Of a stretch of DNA of 64,000 bases, positions 1 through 13,331 are shown one piece after another. This DNA comes from Eretmocerus hayati (Eukaryota > Arthropoda > Insecta > Hymenoptera > Aphelinidae), in NCBI GenBank assembly GCA_029851415.1, contig CM056742.1, positions 148,247,121 to 148,311,120 of the forward strand, given 5' to 3'. How positions within the stretch are numbered: position 1 is the first letter of the stretch; the number at the start of each line of letters is the position of its first letter. The notes under the pieces are model-generated. The model had not been told where the DNA came from. It worked only from the letters and a program-made list of their open reading frames with translations, and searched no databases. The position numbers and the translations under genes are program-made.

Positions 1-876
1 CACCGCAGTATATGGCAATAAAGAGAGAAGGAAAGGTGCTACTTTACTAAGCTGCAACAACTGTTCACACAAAGCGTATTTATAAAAAGCGTGACAAAAG
101 CAGACGATCCGCGAGAAACAAAGATGTATGCAAGTGTGCGTCTTTACTTTGCCAGTGTAATGAAAGAAACAAAGTCCAATACGTGACTTTTCCCAAGTTT
201 TGAATATTCTATGTATGCAAAATGCATATACATAGCTGATGTACTTCCAGAAGGTGTACACTATTTATTTTTTCGCGATAGCTTCACCCTCTCCACTCAT
301 AACAAAATTAATTATAAAAGTTAACCTTTTCCTTTTCTGTATATGTATAATGTAGAAAACATTTACCACCTGAATTAGTGAATTGTATGCATGGCTGAAT
401 GATGATCTGATACACTGTTGAAGAGTGTATTATTTATCCAGAAACGTTCATTGTTCAGATTGATTTATGTTTCATCATCTGATGCGGATTTCAAACGGAT
501 ATGTCCATGGGTGGGCCCCAGGTTGGTCTCCAAAATGACATAAGGAACAAAATCGGGTGTAATTTTCGTCCATGTCGACGAATTGGTCAAATAACCTTTA
601 TTATACAGTGTCTCCTTATGTGTATACTAGTTTCTTTCATCATTTATATGTGTGAGATGGTCTGATGATCATCACCGCATAAACTGGATATTATCAATAT
701 TATTGGATATAGCCGTCATAATGTCAACAATCAAAATAATGTTTTATTGGATGATTCTTGTTATCTGATATCTCGTCATGCTGTTGATAGCGATCCATCC
801 TCAATGGATCATTATAATCAACTTGTGGTTATCAATATTAGTTGCGTGTACTAAATTTGCCCCTATATTAAACCAT
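1..876. other. Non-coding stretch, nothing recognised
   Basis: AT-rich sequence with stop codons in all frames. One 80-codon frame at 778-1020 uses a non-ATG start and runs through the inverted repeat that follows, so it is not accepted as a gene. Confidence 0.5.
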
Positions 877-1037
877 TTCTCAACAATCCTGGTTTACTCC
901 ACTACTCTGACCCACCTCAATATTTTCCAACGCACTTCAGCTCATTTTGTTGGGTTCAGAACAAGCTTCAAAATGAGCATACATTGTAAGATATTGAGGT
1001 GGGCCAGAGTAGTGGTGTAAACCAGAGTTGTTGAAAA
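877..1037. repeat. Short inverted-repeat element with ~48 bp arms
   Basis: The left arm (about 877-927) and the right arm (about 988-1037) are reverse complements over roughly 48 bases with few mismatches. Both carry the block TGGTTTAC followed by CACTACTCTG. An inner pair, CTCATTTT and AAAATGAG, sits in the loop. The size and layout fit a MITE or other foldback repeat. I could not define a target-site duplication, so no superfamily is given. Confidence 0.65.
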
Positions 1038-2659
1038 CTTGTCTTCGTGCGGGCAGGTTGGGTACACTCACCTTAGTTTAACAATTCAAGTATTGTTGAA
1101 TTATACATATTCTGCAAGGTGAAAACTAATTGGATCTCATGTGCTCTGTTATGTACAGATGGCTTTCAATAATCTCATTGACCATAGGATCTTATTCATC
1201 CATACAGACAACTCTGTCTGAAATGACGATATACTCCTCGTGGGTATTAAGTTGTTCAACAACACGATGCAAGCTTTGGATTTGAAGATGAAAGCGAATA
1301 TGAAAAGGGGAGAATATGATCGCATGGAAAAATGATTCAAAGCTCGTTTTCTCAACGAACGGAGATGGTTTCTTCAAAGGCACCTCTTTTGATGTGCTCG
1401 CCGCGATCTTGTCATGTCAGTGATATACCTTCTCGTTCGTCGTCGAAGGAAAGCTTCGATAAGTGCTGTAAGCTTCTTTTGCCGCACTTGCTAGCGCGGT
1501 AAGAAAGTCGTCTAACGACTCTCGGTGTTATCGAGACGAGTAATAAAATCAAAGGAAGGATTATAGAAAAAGTAGAGGGCGTGTCAACATGGGTGTATTC
1601 ATTGAGGATCGAATGTCTCTAGTGATTTGTCGAGAATTGGTGATACAAACGAGATAGATTTGAAGTTTTGCGCCATTCTTTTACATTAGTTTTGTCACAA
1701 TATGATTATTTGTAATTCAATTTATTGCTTTTATGGCAGCTTACTAGAGAATATTTCATCTTTTCATGAGATCAAGGGTCTCTCAACACTTTTTGCACAT
1801 GCCACCGCACATCGAGATTTAATCTTCATTTTTATAGTCAAGTATAGATGCAGTGATTCAATCTAAATGAATCGTTACACCATTATATCTTCACCAATCC
1901 AGTCAAACTAGAATTGGTTTTTTTCTTTTCCTACATCTTACAACTCTCGCTCACCTTCGCAATTGGAGAGCTCGTGACAATTGTTGATTGCAGCAGAATG
2001 AGCAGCTATATCGCTACCGTCTATGAAAATTGTGTCACATCACAATCATTCAGCACCATTGCCAGATATATATACCAGACACATATGCCTCACAGTATCA
2101 AAATCAAATAAAATGCCAAACTGAAATAGACTCGAGCTCAAAATTAATGGGCGATTACCTTGGCACTTATGCCATTGCTGCAACCCATCATAACCTCACA
2201 TTTTTCCACATGAACTGTTCAACATTCGAGATCTCCTATGTTAATCGCACTCATGATGGGTTGTGATACCATAAATGAGTGCAAGTGAGACAGAAGATTT
2301 CGAAACTTGAACTGCAGGTGGTTTTGGAGTCTATTGTCATATTAATGTACACATTACCGAACAACCAAATTATTGGATACGCAGAATCTATGATTTTGGG
2401 ACTATGGTTGAATCAACGATCGGACGTACTTGTCCAGGCGAATTGTATTTCGCGTTCGACATAACGAGAGCTAATTATGCACCATCACCTTTCGCGTGTC
2501 ATCGGTCGGAATAATGCTCGGTCCAACGGGTTATCGCCTGCGGGCCGACGCGCACCAGCGTTCAGATGAGTTCACTGGATTCCAACATCAGATGGCATGG
2601 GTACATAGCACGCGTCCTACCTCTCTTACGCTCTCTACAGTAGTCTTTCTGCATGGACC
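1038..2659. other. Non-coding stretch, nothing recognised
   Basis: Only short frames occur, several overlapping each other on the same strand (for example 1914-2111 and 2030-2266), which argues against coding. No repeat or RNA gene was recognised. Confidence 0.45.
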
Positions 2660-3230
2660 CCAAACAGGTTTTTCGCACTGAAGTATCTCTTCTCTCCTCC
2701 TCTTCTCCTTTGGAATATGCTTTGCTTTGCTCTCTCTCTGTCTGCCTCTTTACTCTGCACTCTTCTGTCAATCTCCCACAATCTCTCTTTCTCACTCTAT
2801 CGTGATAGTTTCTTTTATCGTTCGCATATCCCTCTCTTCCTCATCACCATCATCATTCGATGTACATATCTATATACACGCTCCAGCCTCTCTGATTTGT
2901 AAACTTCTCCTCTCCTTATTATTATACTCTGATATGCAGCCCAGCATCTCCGAGATGCACACACAGATGCGCTAACCTGTCCTCCCCTCCTTCCTCCCTC
3001 TTTTTCTTCCTCTTCGTTCTCTCTAATTCTCGCGCTCGCGCGAGTTCTTTGACTTTGGATTCTGCAAGGCTCTAATATATGTATACTTCTCGATACTTTC
3101 TTTGACTTCGCAGTCTCTTTTCATGCCGCTGTCGTACGGAATGGGATATTACGTTCTTTTATTGCATTTGCTCGATTCCTCCAATCGGCCTCTCTCTCTC
3201 TCTTTGCCAATCTGTGAATAACGATCCGAG
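2660..3230. repeat. Pyrimidine-rich low-complexity tract
   Basis: The plus strand is strongly biased to C and T, with many CTCTCT runs (for example near 2730-2800 and 3190-3205). A CG-alternating block lies near 3029-3045. Such tracts in insects often mark GAGA-factor type regulatory DNA on the other strand. That role is inference; the bias itself is seen. Confidence 0.6.
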
Positions 3231-5186
3231 GTAGCAAGATTGATTATATACCCGAGCTGCAGATCTACTACCTGTATAGCTCTCCTATATATAAATGATC
3301 AAATGGAGAGCTATGAAATGAGCCGTTACGAGGAATCAGAGACGCATATGTGAGCATACGCCCCTATATATGATTCGATAACGACGATATTTCGACTTTG
3401 AGTCCTATTTCTCGAGTATATTCTCATTCGAATGTTCATGTGTTCCAAGTTTGGGATTCACAAGAGAAGGAGGATCACAAATTTGACTGACCCAATCTAA
3501 TCTAAGTTTATCTGATTATTATAGCTCATATTATTATCCAATATATTATCTATGATTGAAGCATCAAATTTGTAAATTAGTAAAAGCAGTCAATTCATCA
3601 ATTGGAATGGCTTTGGATTAGATAATGTGGAAACGTGTTGTAAAGTGATGTCACAGTAAAAGATTAAATCAAGTGGTGAATGATCGAGGGTGTGATGGAA
3701 TGAGTTTGTGAAGGAACATTATTTCTTCGTTCTTCCAGGTTCCTCGACAGTCAAAACAACTGTTCAGAGAACAGTCTCACAGGATTTTTTAATTGTACCC
3801 TTTTTCTTTATAATTTTCATGAACATGCCAAATCTTTTCATAAGAAAATCATATATTAAACTACAAAAAACTCGACAAAAAAGATAAATACCTTGCAGTT
3901 CTTTTTTGGAAAAAGATACGTCAACGAAGTTAAAATTCTACCCAACCTCCAAACTGTAGAATCATTCAAAGACCATTTTTTCACCGATCAAATATCCTAT
4001 CGGCATAGAATTCAGTCGCACCCACGATTATTCGATCCTCCAACTCATATTTATATCTTTTCTCACTCTATCCGTCAGACACACCTACAAATTCGTCAGA
4101 ATCGACCACACCAGAGTCAACATATTCATCCATCGTTCCTTCACACATCGATTCAACAGCTCGAATCCAAAGTTGGAACATTGAATTTAAAATTGTCTCT
4201 CGATATTATGTATAGCTGATATACGCGTCGTCGAGGGCGGTCGAAAAGGGAGAGGACTGTACAGAGAAATAGGAAGGTATATAGACTCGAAAAACGATCC
4301 GAGGAATCTAACCGGGCGATACAGTCGCTCTTCTCTTGAAGAGCATCGATTTATTTCAGGACTGGGCTTCGCACATCACGAATATATAGGTACCTCGCAG
4401 GCAATGATACAACCTCCGTGTTTATTGGGTATAGAAGGAGTATGATACAGAAGCCGGATCTCGAATAGATAACAGTGGCGAGTTTATTTGCAACCATATC
4501 GAACGTTGCGCCTTCACTGATTCACCTCTTCGCCGTAGCATATTACGTGCAACGCTTCGATGAGTTATTACCTCTATCAGCTCAATCAAAAATGCCTTTT
4601 CCAATTCAATTTTTGCTCCCGTTTCATCGAGATTCTGAACGGAAAGTTTCCTATAATGCAATTATTCGATGGCTCTTTGATTTCACATGGAATTTCAAAT
4701 CTGCGATTCTTCAATGTTTTGACGCGTGAAACTGTAAATGTGAATTTTTGACTCCTGGTGTGTTCAGATCAAAGCTGAGAGAGAAAGAGAAATATTGGTG
4801 CAAAACCAGGAGCCAAATTGAAAAATTACGTACCGTAGCCCATAAACCGAATACATTATGACCACGTTAATTTTTTCGTCGGGTACATGCAACACTTGAT
4901 ATGTCCTCAGCAAACTCCGTGATGGTCGTCATATTGCGCGAGCGACGATGAGGGGGAACGGTGAAGAGTGAAAAAGAGAGACAGAAAATGGCTTCGACCA
5001 ATCTTTGGCCATTACCATCGCAAATTCAATGCAAAGAGGACGAGCCATCATTGCAGAATAGCCTATAGAAGGCATGGCCATTTTCTACAACTATGCTCGT
5101 TATTCTTCTTTCTCGATTATTAACCTGAACAGAAGAAGCTTCGAACGGAAATCGATGGTGAAAACCAACTCTTTTAATTCACATTT
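3231..5186. other. Non-coding stretch with ambiguous short frames
   Basis: Short frames occur at 3893-4219 (plus), 4475-4729 (plus) and 4422-4661 (minus). The last two lie on opposite strands of the same bases and neither has convincing splice sites or a recognisable product. Nothing else is supported. Confidence 0.4.
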
Positions 5187-5311
5187 AGTGAAATTTTGTG
5201 AAATTTTTCAAAAGCTTCATAACTTTTCCAATACAGTTATGTCATAAGACAGACTAGATATCTGTATTGGAAAAGTTATGAAGCTTTTGAAAAATTTCAC
5301 AAAATTTCACT
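5187..5311. mobile_element. Perfect 50-bp-arm palindromic hairpin (MITE-like)
   Basis: The left arm (5187-5236) is an exact reverse complement of the right arm (5262-5311), with a 25-base loop. The outermost bases read TAGTGAAAT and ATTTCACTA, so the element can be read as GTGAAATTTT ends flanked by TA. That would fit a Tc1/mariner-type MITE. Two perfect 50-base arms imply recent origin or gene conversion. A transcribed hairpin acting as a small-RNA source is an alternative. Confidence 0.75.
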
Positions 5312-7509
5312 ATGGTCGAAACTTTATGGTCAAAAAGGAGGCAGGATTGATGTTTCTATTTATTCTAATAGAAAATTAATCGGATACTTGAACTCTTAAT
5401 CCGAGTTATAGCTATACAGAAAGGTAATCATTGCCGATTTACTGTAACTCTATTCGAGTTATGCCAAAGCTATGGTACACGGAGTCACAAGTCTTTCGTA
5501 AAATGCTGCCCTCAAAACTCTCCATATTTCTCCAGGACCTCGACATGATTTATTGTCCATTTTTTGCATATGCACTGAATGACCACGCATGTGGATGACT
5601 CTAAGCTAATTCTCCTTCTGAGTGGCTTCAGAGCATCGAAGACAATAAGACAGGCCAACTTCGACGCGTGAATTCAAACACTACTCAATCAGCTCATCAA
5701 ACATATTGAACATAATGTCTCGAGTAAAACTCTCACAATTGACATTTTCAGGTCAATTCATATCGTACACAAGCAGCCTCGCAAGCAGCTTTGCTACTAA
5801 TCAGACAGTTTATGATATCTTTCCAAGTTGCTCGACCCTTTCATTTCTTATCACCGCAGCGGACTCTATAACCTCTCCATAATATTGCATTTCTGTCTAA
5901 TATGTCGACTTCTTTTCTACGCGGTCAGCTATCACACACAGCGTGTTCTAAATCGTAGTTGACCACCCCATCTAAATTGCGGCTTAGAAATTCCCTGTGG
6001 GAATCGGTGGTGGTCGAGGCGGAGATTACGTAACTCTGGAATGACCGTAATTCAATGGGATTGGATTGGAGGTTATGTTATATCCCTTCTCGTATCGGCC
6101 GTCCGGAATTTCAAGAGGGTCATGTTGCTGCTCTGCCTTTGTAGCAGCACCAATAAGGCCTTGTGCGAGTATTTCTTGAATAGATTGCGGTGCAGCCCAA
6201 TGCGTTGCTGTAATAGTTTCGAGGGATTGTATCAGTTCCAAATCGGTGAAGTATCAAGTTGGGAATGTTTGGTGATCAATTCGTCTTGATTTAGATACTT
6301 GCTTGCTACTATTACCGATATAATATCAATTTTATGGTAAATATGGAAGAGAAATTATTCATGCTACATTGAAATATGTACACGTTGACAAACCCTCGAG
6401 GATTATGTTAAGTACCAGAATTTGATCAATTGATCCACATACCTCGAAAGTTGAACAAAGTTTAGTGTTGAAGAGAAAGTTACATTGACTGATGAAACTC
6501 CACAATACATTCTTTAAATCAAGCTCTATAACACTCGTATCATCATGTTTTATTATATTTTTGAAATTTTGACCCTAAAACTATTATACTTATCAAAATC
6601 TTTGGTACAGCATTTAATTTTGTATGAATCAGTTTTTCACGAAGTATTCACGTCTACTAGATGGCTTCAAGCAAAGAACTTTAAATGGTGAGCGCAGGAA
6701 ACAGACGTCGTAGCTCACGTGCCACTGCGCTAAGCTTGGGTATTTTACCTTGAGATTACTCTTTCTCTTTTTCGCATGCACACGTTCCCTCATTCCTTTT
6801 TTTTTTCAACTCTTTTTGCCCGTCTTGCCTCATATCTTTCAAACTGTAGAATTTGCCTCTGCTTGAGATTGCTCTTTTTCCCCCGTTCTGATACTAATTT
6901 TCAACCATGCATGTATGCACGCAGTACGGTTATAAATTCATGTGTGCACTCATTTGTACACAATAAAAACGTGCACCGAGCATAGTTTTTGAACTGACTG
7001 CATGGAACTTCAAAAAGTAAACTGTGAGACTTGGAACTTATACACGCGTCAATACTGATGCCATACTTTTGTTGAGCTCGAGCCATCGATCGCGTCCATG
7101 CAACATCCCCTCATGAAAGTTTCAAGTTATATACGAGCCAATGACAAATGAGGCCGAAACTCGTTTCGAAACCAATACTTTTTTGAGAGAATGCCGTTTC
7201 CTTTTTAGAAGGGCCATGAGCGATTGTGCTCTATACATTGTATGCATGTGTCTGTCATTGCCTTTCCGGACTTGAGTTCCGACGTGGATGTGGTGAGCTA
7301 AATTTCCTGCGGTTGTACTTTTGGCTCCCTTTTTTTGAAAGTAATGGATCTCTATGATCCGCCATTCAAGTTCTAAATATAATGTACTTTAAATGGTCTC
7401 GAATTAGAAATGACATTAGTATATATTTACTCACATCGGATGGAAACATAGGTTATTTAAATGTCTTTTACTCGATGTAAATGTGCCATAAAATGTGTCA
7501 GGACACTTA
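5312..7509. other. Non-coding stretch, nothing recognised
   Basis: AT-rich DNA. Frames at 6041-6289 and 6026-6241 overlap on opposite strands. A run of T residues lies near 6799-6808. No splice-bounded frame was convincing. Confidence 0.45.
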
Positions 7510-7823
7510 CAAGGGGAGGTCCAACCTTGCGGAACACGGATCTTGACGAAACTTATTGGTGAGAAATGAAGGTATCCCCGAGGATTTTATCCCATGGTCC
7601 TCCCATTCTCAAATACAGATATGGAGATTAGCATTGCCAACATAGGCCCACGTTGAAAATTCGTATATATAGATATACCGAAAATGTCAATCTCTGTAGC
7701 TGTATCTCGAAATAGGAGGCTCATGGGATTAGACCCATAGAGATACCTTCATTTCTCACCAAAATAAGATGATTCCCAGAGTTTCATCAAGATCCGTGTT
7801 CCGCAAGGTTGGACCTCTCCTTG
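7510..7823. mobile_element. PIF/Harbinger-type MITE, copy 1
   Basis: The 314 bp element is flanked by TTA on both sides (7507-7509 and 7824-7826). Its long terminal inverted repeats begin CAAGGGGAGGTCCAACCTTG on the left and CAAGGAGAGGTCCAACCTTG on the right (reverse complement). Pairing continues for well over 100 bases into each arm. A 3-bp TTA/TAA duplication is the hallmark of PIF/Harbinger elements. There is no coding capacity, so it would have been moved by a transposase encoded elsewhere. Homologous copies lie at 28429 and 61531. Confidence 0.85.
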
Positions 7824-10411
7824 TTAGCCACTTATAAGTTGATCGAACTTGCAAACATTGGAAATGGTATGTTATGAAACTATCATCCATTCAAGTTTAA
7901 AAGCTCAAGAGTTTATGAAACTTTGATAGAATGATATTCACCCAGGATCAATACAGCAGAGACACATCATGTAAATTAGGACGAAATAAGATGAGTAGTA
8001 CAAACATTAAACGGCGTTTTATCAAAGTTTTGATCGATATAGTAGGAATCAATTGTTTGCATTTATCGCTCGTGCGGAAATTGAATATTATTAGAATGAA
8101 TTTATCCGTTATACGAGCCAAACCCATCTATCATTGCCCGGTAAGAACTGGCAATAATTTTCAAACTGTATTATAACATCTCTCTCGAAAATTCGATTGA
8201 AGCTTTCACGATCTTACGACCTCTTGATAATAAACGGCGTTGTCAACTTGGAAGAGTTTCAATATCAAAGGTTTTTGAGACCTCATCTTTTGTGATAGAA
8301 AAAACTGGTATGTCGGGGGTCAAACCCATATCTTCTTCTCTCTCTCAAATACACTCTGAGTCTCTTGAAAGTTAACCAGATAGAGATGTAAAGTGATTAT
8401 TCACCTGCAGACCACTGAATAGATACCACAAAGCCACAAACTACGAACTATCTCACGTCTACTTACTCCGAACGCTCGACTGATCTAAAATAGAGCCAGG
8501 TCCTTTTTTTCCGTAAAGTTTGGATCGTTGAGTTGGTAATCCACCGCATTTAGCTCATCTTGCGTGACACAAAACTATTTCGTAGTCAGTTTTTTTACAT
8601 GGAAAAACGACGTATTGCCTAATACACAAAAGTAATCAAAATGAATGTTGAGGATTATTGTATACATATATTTTATTGAATAGATATCCACGATGAAGTG
8701 TTACACGATTACCCAAGACTTTGAATAATATCATGGCTCATGAAATGATTTCAACTAGACATCGGACAAGATGAATCGATGGACCAGCTTGATTTTCCGT
8801 ATGTAATGAATGAGATTGAGTGGTTTCAATAAGTTAGGAACATTCTTGACAAGGGTGGATTATGAATTAGAGTCAAAAACAAATTCTTGCCAAGTATTGG
8901 ACCAAAAAAATTATTGATGAGAAATAATCATACTTGAGCAAGGAAGTCAAAATGGCCGTTGACAAACTAAATACCGTTAGTCTCGAAATCCAAACATCTA
9001 TATCAGGTTGCGTGGAAGTCATTCCTGATGTCGCCTCGGATGTTGCGCGGCGTACCTCTATACATAGTATCTCTCCACTCTCTCTACTCAGCTTCAGATG
9101 GATTCGGCAATTCTTTTTCGAGGTAATAAAGTGATAGAGAGCTCGAAACAGTTCGGAGCTAAGACCGTCATGCTCGAGACGCTTCAGCTATTTCAGCCCT
9201 TTCCGGTGACTTATCGGAATCGCTCTCTGTCCATTCAATTTCGAGAATGTCTCTTTTTTTCTCAGGACCACCGTTCGGAGTCCTATCCTTCTTCGTCAAT
9301 CTACCAACCAATCCCTTCCCACTTATGAACATTTCACCGAGCATTTCACTGTTTTGGATAATTGCTCTATTCTCTATAATCATGACGAGGTTGGAATAAA
9401 TTGTTACATAGCAATGACGACCATCACGACTTATAGATTTTTATCCCAAGGATTCGTTTAAGGTATGGTTGTCCTGTAAAATTGATTGACAACAGAACAT
9501 TTCTTCGTCACTTGGTAAGAATTTAGTTCATGTTCTAATGAGTATCTGTACGAAATCTCAAGTCAATCGATCGTTTCGTGTCAGAGCCCAGGCCATCAAA
9601 AAACCGTATGTTTGGATCACATTTAACATTATGCTTATGGGAGATGGCACATAAAACGACACTATTTTGAGTCTCACAATTGATCCCGACAACAGAAAAT
9701 GATGAAAGCGCAGGAGGGAAAAGGTCGAGGAAAAGGTGATACAGAGACGAACTTTCTCTCCAAGTCCACTCAAGATTGATTGCTTAGTTTTTCCGTGTAC
9801 GCTATCGGAAAATTGAAATCCCGAAACGGGTTCCACGAAAATTCTGTTTATGCGCAAACTATCACCTGGTTCGAATGAGTTTTGATCACAGAAGTATTCT
9901 AGCCCATTTTCACTTACTTTTCGATGTGCCAAACAGGTTAATTTGCCCAAATTATATATTTGTTTAGATCGATGTTACCAAAAAAGTGAGGTCAGGTAGC
10001 CTTTGACTCACGTAGTTCCAGGACAATCACCTGAAGAGAATTGAAAGAAACCTCCGATGAACGTCCTTCGAAAAGCAACTGATAGAGATTTCAAGTGAAG
10101 CATGGCTATAGTTGTGGTTTATTGAAGTTGTTATAGCACTCGCAAGTTCACCACTCCTGAAACTCAACCTCATCCAAAAAGTTTCCAAATTCACTAGCCA
10201 CTTGGGTGCCCTTCAAACCGATGAAATCTATAGAGTACGATGAGAATTGTCTTCACAAGCCAAATTTGATGAATTGTTGTCATAGCAATCACCAGGCTTT
10301 AGAGAATGCGGTAAAGAATTACTTCAAGTGTATGTAACTCGATAAATGATCCCTCAAGACTGCCTGACTGAACACTTCCTTACAGCTCCCATAGACAAGT
10401 CCATTCCAAAA
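7824..10411. other. Non-coding stretch with one 130-codon frame
   Basis: A minus-strand frame at 9558-9950 is open for 130 codons but starts without ATG and has no clear splice context or recognisable motif. A minus-strand pyrimidine tract with CAG followed by GTGATT lies at about 10030 (see rejected list). Nothing else is supported. Confidence 0.4.
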
Positions 10412-10910
10412 CTTGGGACACCTTTTTTGTCACCTCCTCATCGCGTTTGCGCGAATGAAGCCGTTCAAAACTCGTTTTTCGTCGCACCTCCTTAACCGTT
10501 TGGGTCGTGCGCCGCGCCAAACTCTCTTATATCCCATCCCCTATCAAACACTTATCCTTGAATATTGTATTTATGTATCGGCGCAGCACACGAGTGGCAC
10601 AGGCCGGAACCATATTCCTAATACATATGAGTGCATATATACATATATATATGCAAGTTCAGGAGGGTGAACAGCAACGCGAATCTGCTCCTTCTCCCTT
10701 GTATGCTAAAGTATCAGAAAGCCATCCTTTTTTTTTCAACGCCAGTATATGTAGTGGAGGATTTGAGGCGCGAGGCCAATCGATAGGGTGCCGCAGATGG
10801 AGACCCGGGTAGCAACAGCCACTCTGATGTGGACCTACGTTATCGCCTGCTATATATAAGAGAGACTTCTTGCTGCTGTTATCCGACGAGAAGGGAGGCG
10901 TTTGCTTCAT
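10412..10910. promoter_or_regulatory. CpG-bearing, TATA-rich patch (possible regulatory module)
   Basis: This block breaks from the AT-rich background. It has several CpG clusters (near 10441, 10508 and 10578), an alternating TATATA tract at 10636-10652, and a purine-rich GGAGGGTGAACAG segment. Overlapping frames on both strands look incidental. I infer a possible enhancer or transcript start from composition alone. Confidence 0.25.
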
Positions 10911-12574
10911 TGTCGCTGATTGATAGCACTCCGTATGCCTCTTTGGGATAGGTGTATTTTCAGAGTTTGGTTTTTGAAGTGTGGAAGTTTTTTTAAAAGC
11001 TTGCCGGTTGCAGATGGAAAGGATGGAATTTATGCGGGTGTCTGATATTGATATGACTGCTGGTTTTGAACTTGTACGAGGGAGGCTTTCGAGAAGGCTT
11101 TCCTCGAGCCTATCGACCGTATTTACGAGTTAAGCTATGCCATCTCTTAGGGAACAGAGTGTAGAAGGTTCATATGGACGTAGTCTCGCAATATTTCAGT
11201 TAATAATGTCATCAATCACGAAAGTAGCATTGGCACTATCGATGCTGATACCATTCAAAATTTGAGTAATTAAACATGATTTACTCATTCCTTTTACTCG
11301 TCACGAAATCCACATTGATTCTAACGAATTTCTCGTAATTTCTGTTAGCGCGGATGTGTAATATATGTTTATCTTCGGGTTGACATGGTCTTCTCAACAT
11401 GATTGATCTCTATCTCATCTCGTTCTTAGCTTCAAAAACCCACGTATATGTAACGAGCGCGGTAGATAGATATGATGAAGTACGGTGTTCAAATCAATTT
11501 GGTTGATTGATTTTTCTTTGTGATTATAGTTTCGATCTAAATGTACTTCGTCTATGACCTTGCTATAGACATTATTCAGTTTGCGAACTTGTTTTATTGT
11601 TAGATAACTTGATTTCATCTTGCGTAGATTTTCTTGGAGCGGTAAATATCGGAGCCGAGTCTGTGAATCGACTTCAAAAAATCAAAAAGAAAAATGTCCG
11701 TGCTCTATCTAGCTGAGACAGGAGAAGAGGAAAACACGAAGAACTCCAAGAGAAGAGTTTTGTGCCAGATTCCTTTGATTTCTTTCTAGAGGACCCAGTG
11801 CTCGGCCTATTGAGGTTGTGTCAGAGAGTCTCACATATCCATGTAATCAAAAGTATAACTCAACACATATCATTTCCAGTTCAACCTTCTCAACTACATT
11901 CTTCGGTCAGAAGGGAGATATTATGTTGATCTTCATAAAAATGTGATCATCATTTTCTTCAATTTTTAGACTTTATTATTAAGAAAGTGAGCTACTATGA
12001 CAACGATTATTCATTGCTGGTATGACTCGGTTGTAGTCCCACCAATTTTTTTCATGAATATATAAAACTTTACCATTGAAAAGTGAAGATGTTTCAAATC
12101 ACAAGAAGATGATGAGGCAACCATGACGGTATTATAAATCTCTCACATTTCCTGTTGATGATGTTTTCTAATTTGACCCCTCGACTTTGACTCCTTGCAA
12201 AGTTTCAAGAGCATGGAATGAAGCAAATTGAATCCCATACAAAATGTCCATCAGCTAGACTGATTCTCAATAAATAAAGTCGAAGAAACTTGGGCTGTTT
12301 GATCAGACACCCTCTACTATCGATTCATAACTGTCCACACCAATATCTGTCTGTTCCTCTAACTTCCACTGAGGAAAAAGTTTGATCCTCGCTACTAAAG
12401 TGTTGGACGAGAAGAAAAACTTACTGGAGATGGAAAAGAATCACTTGGAGTGAAGCTCAGATTGTTCTTCCAAAAGTTCTTCCAACTCTTTGCTCGCAGC
12501 CAATCCACTCGAGGAATGTAGTACTCGTTAGTACCAATAACGCATAGTTGAATCAAACTTGTACTTCTTCCTAG
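10911..12574. other. Non-coding stretch, nothing recognised
   Basis: AT-rich sequence with only short frames (longest 67 codons, minus, 11415-11618). No repeats or splice-bounded exons were recognised. Confidence 0.45.
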
Positions 12575-12906
12575 GGATTACTCTTTCTGGGAGTGGAAAG
12601 AAGATGAGTTGTATTGCTTTTGTCTATATACTTAAGGAGAAATCAAAACTCAAAATAGAGCAATGTGTTTTGGGTAGTAAATTTGATTTTGACACCGTTA
12701 TACGCCATTCCTCAAGATTGTATCCGTCAAGGCCGAAATTGGCTCCTCTTACGAGTATGGATAGCAGGGATGAACCGCTTTCGAATCCGGACAAACCTAA
12801 TCAAGTATGCAGAGATATTTGGTTAGTCGAACCCCGTGATGCCGATACCCTCTCGCTTGCTCCCCCAAGTACTGAGTCACGTTGTGGTCTACGATGGCAT
12901 TCTTGA
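12575..12906 (+). CDS. Possible exon, unknown protein
   Basis: A good 3' splice site (GTACTTCTTCCTAG ending at 12574) opens a frame that continues to a TGA at 12904-12906, about 110 codons. The middle is polar and basic and the C-terminal third is acidic and serine/proline-rich. An internal ATG lies at 12604. No signal peptide, membrane segment or known motif is visible, and I do not recognise the protein. It could be a terminal exon or chance. Confidence 0.25.
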
Positions 12907-13246
12907 AGATCTCCCCAATGTATCAGTGTATAACCCACAAAGCTCGTTGCTTCAAGAGTTCAACCCTTCTTCTTCTAACAGATGGTTCAAGAAAGTTGTG
13001 GTGTGAAATTGGAAGATGTAACTGATTTGGTGTTGTTTATAATCAACGACTTTGATAACGCGTGTACATAAAAATCATATTCTTATGAAGTCTATCCTCG
13101 ATCGCAGATATATCGTTGATATATCTCTTTGTATAAGTGCTTCTACCCAAGAGATCTGACTTGGTTGCGAGCTTGGTTGCCTTACAGTTGAGTTCCAGAA
13201 AAACCTTCTTAGAGTTTAGCAATGTCACCAGGAAACATTAGTTTGT

Positions 13247-13331
13247 ATGAAATCTTCTCTCGTAAGATCCATCTCAGATTACAATCCGAACGATCTAGTA
13301 TCAGAAGGTGATGAACAGCACTCAGAAGATG
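13247..13331 (+). CDS. Possible first coding exon
   Basis: An ATG at 13247 opens 28 codons rich in serine, aspartate and glutamate (reading MKSSLVRSISDYNPN at the start). The frame meets a donor of consensus type, GATG followed by GTAAGATA, at 13332. The exon would end in phase 1. The start context is poor and no partner exon was found, so this is only a candidate. Confidence 0.22.

Noticed and set aside
5110..5140. Minus-strand CTTCTTCTGTTCAG followed by GTTAAT
   Set aside because: Good acceptor but GTTAAT is a poor donor; treated as chance.
9558..9950. 130-codon minus-strand frame
   Set aside because: No ATG start, no good splice sites and no recognisable motif.
10011..10056. Minus-strand tandem CAG followed by GTGATT after a pyrimidine tract
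   Set aside because: The 5' splice half (GTGATT) is weak, so it was not counted as a recursive splice site.
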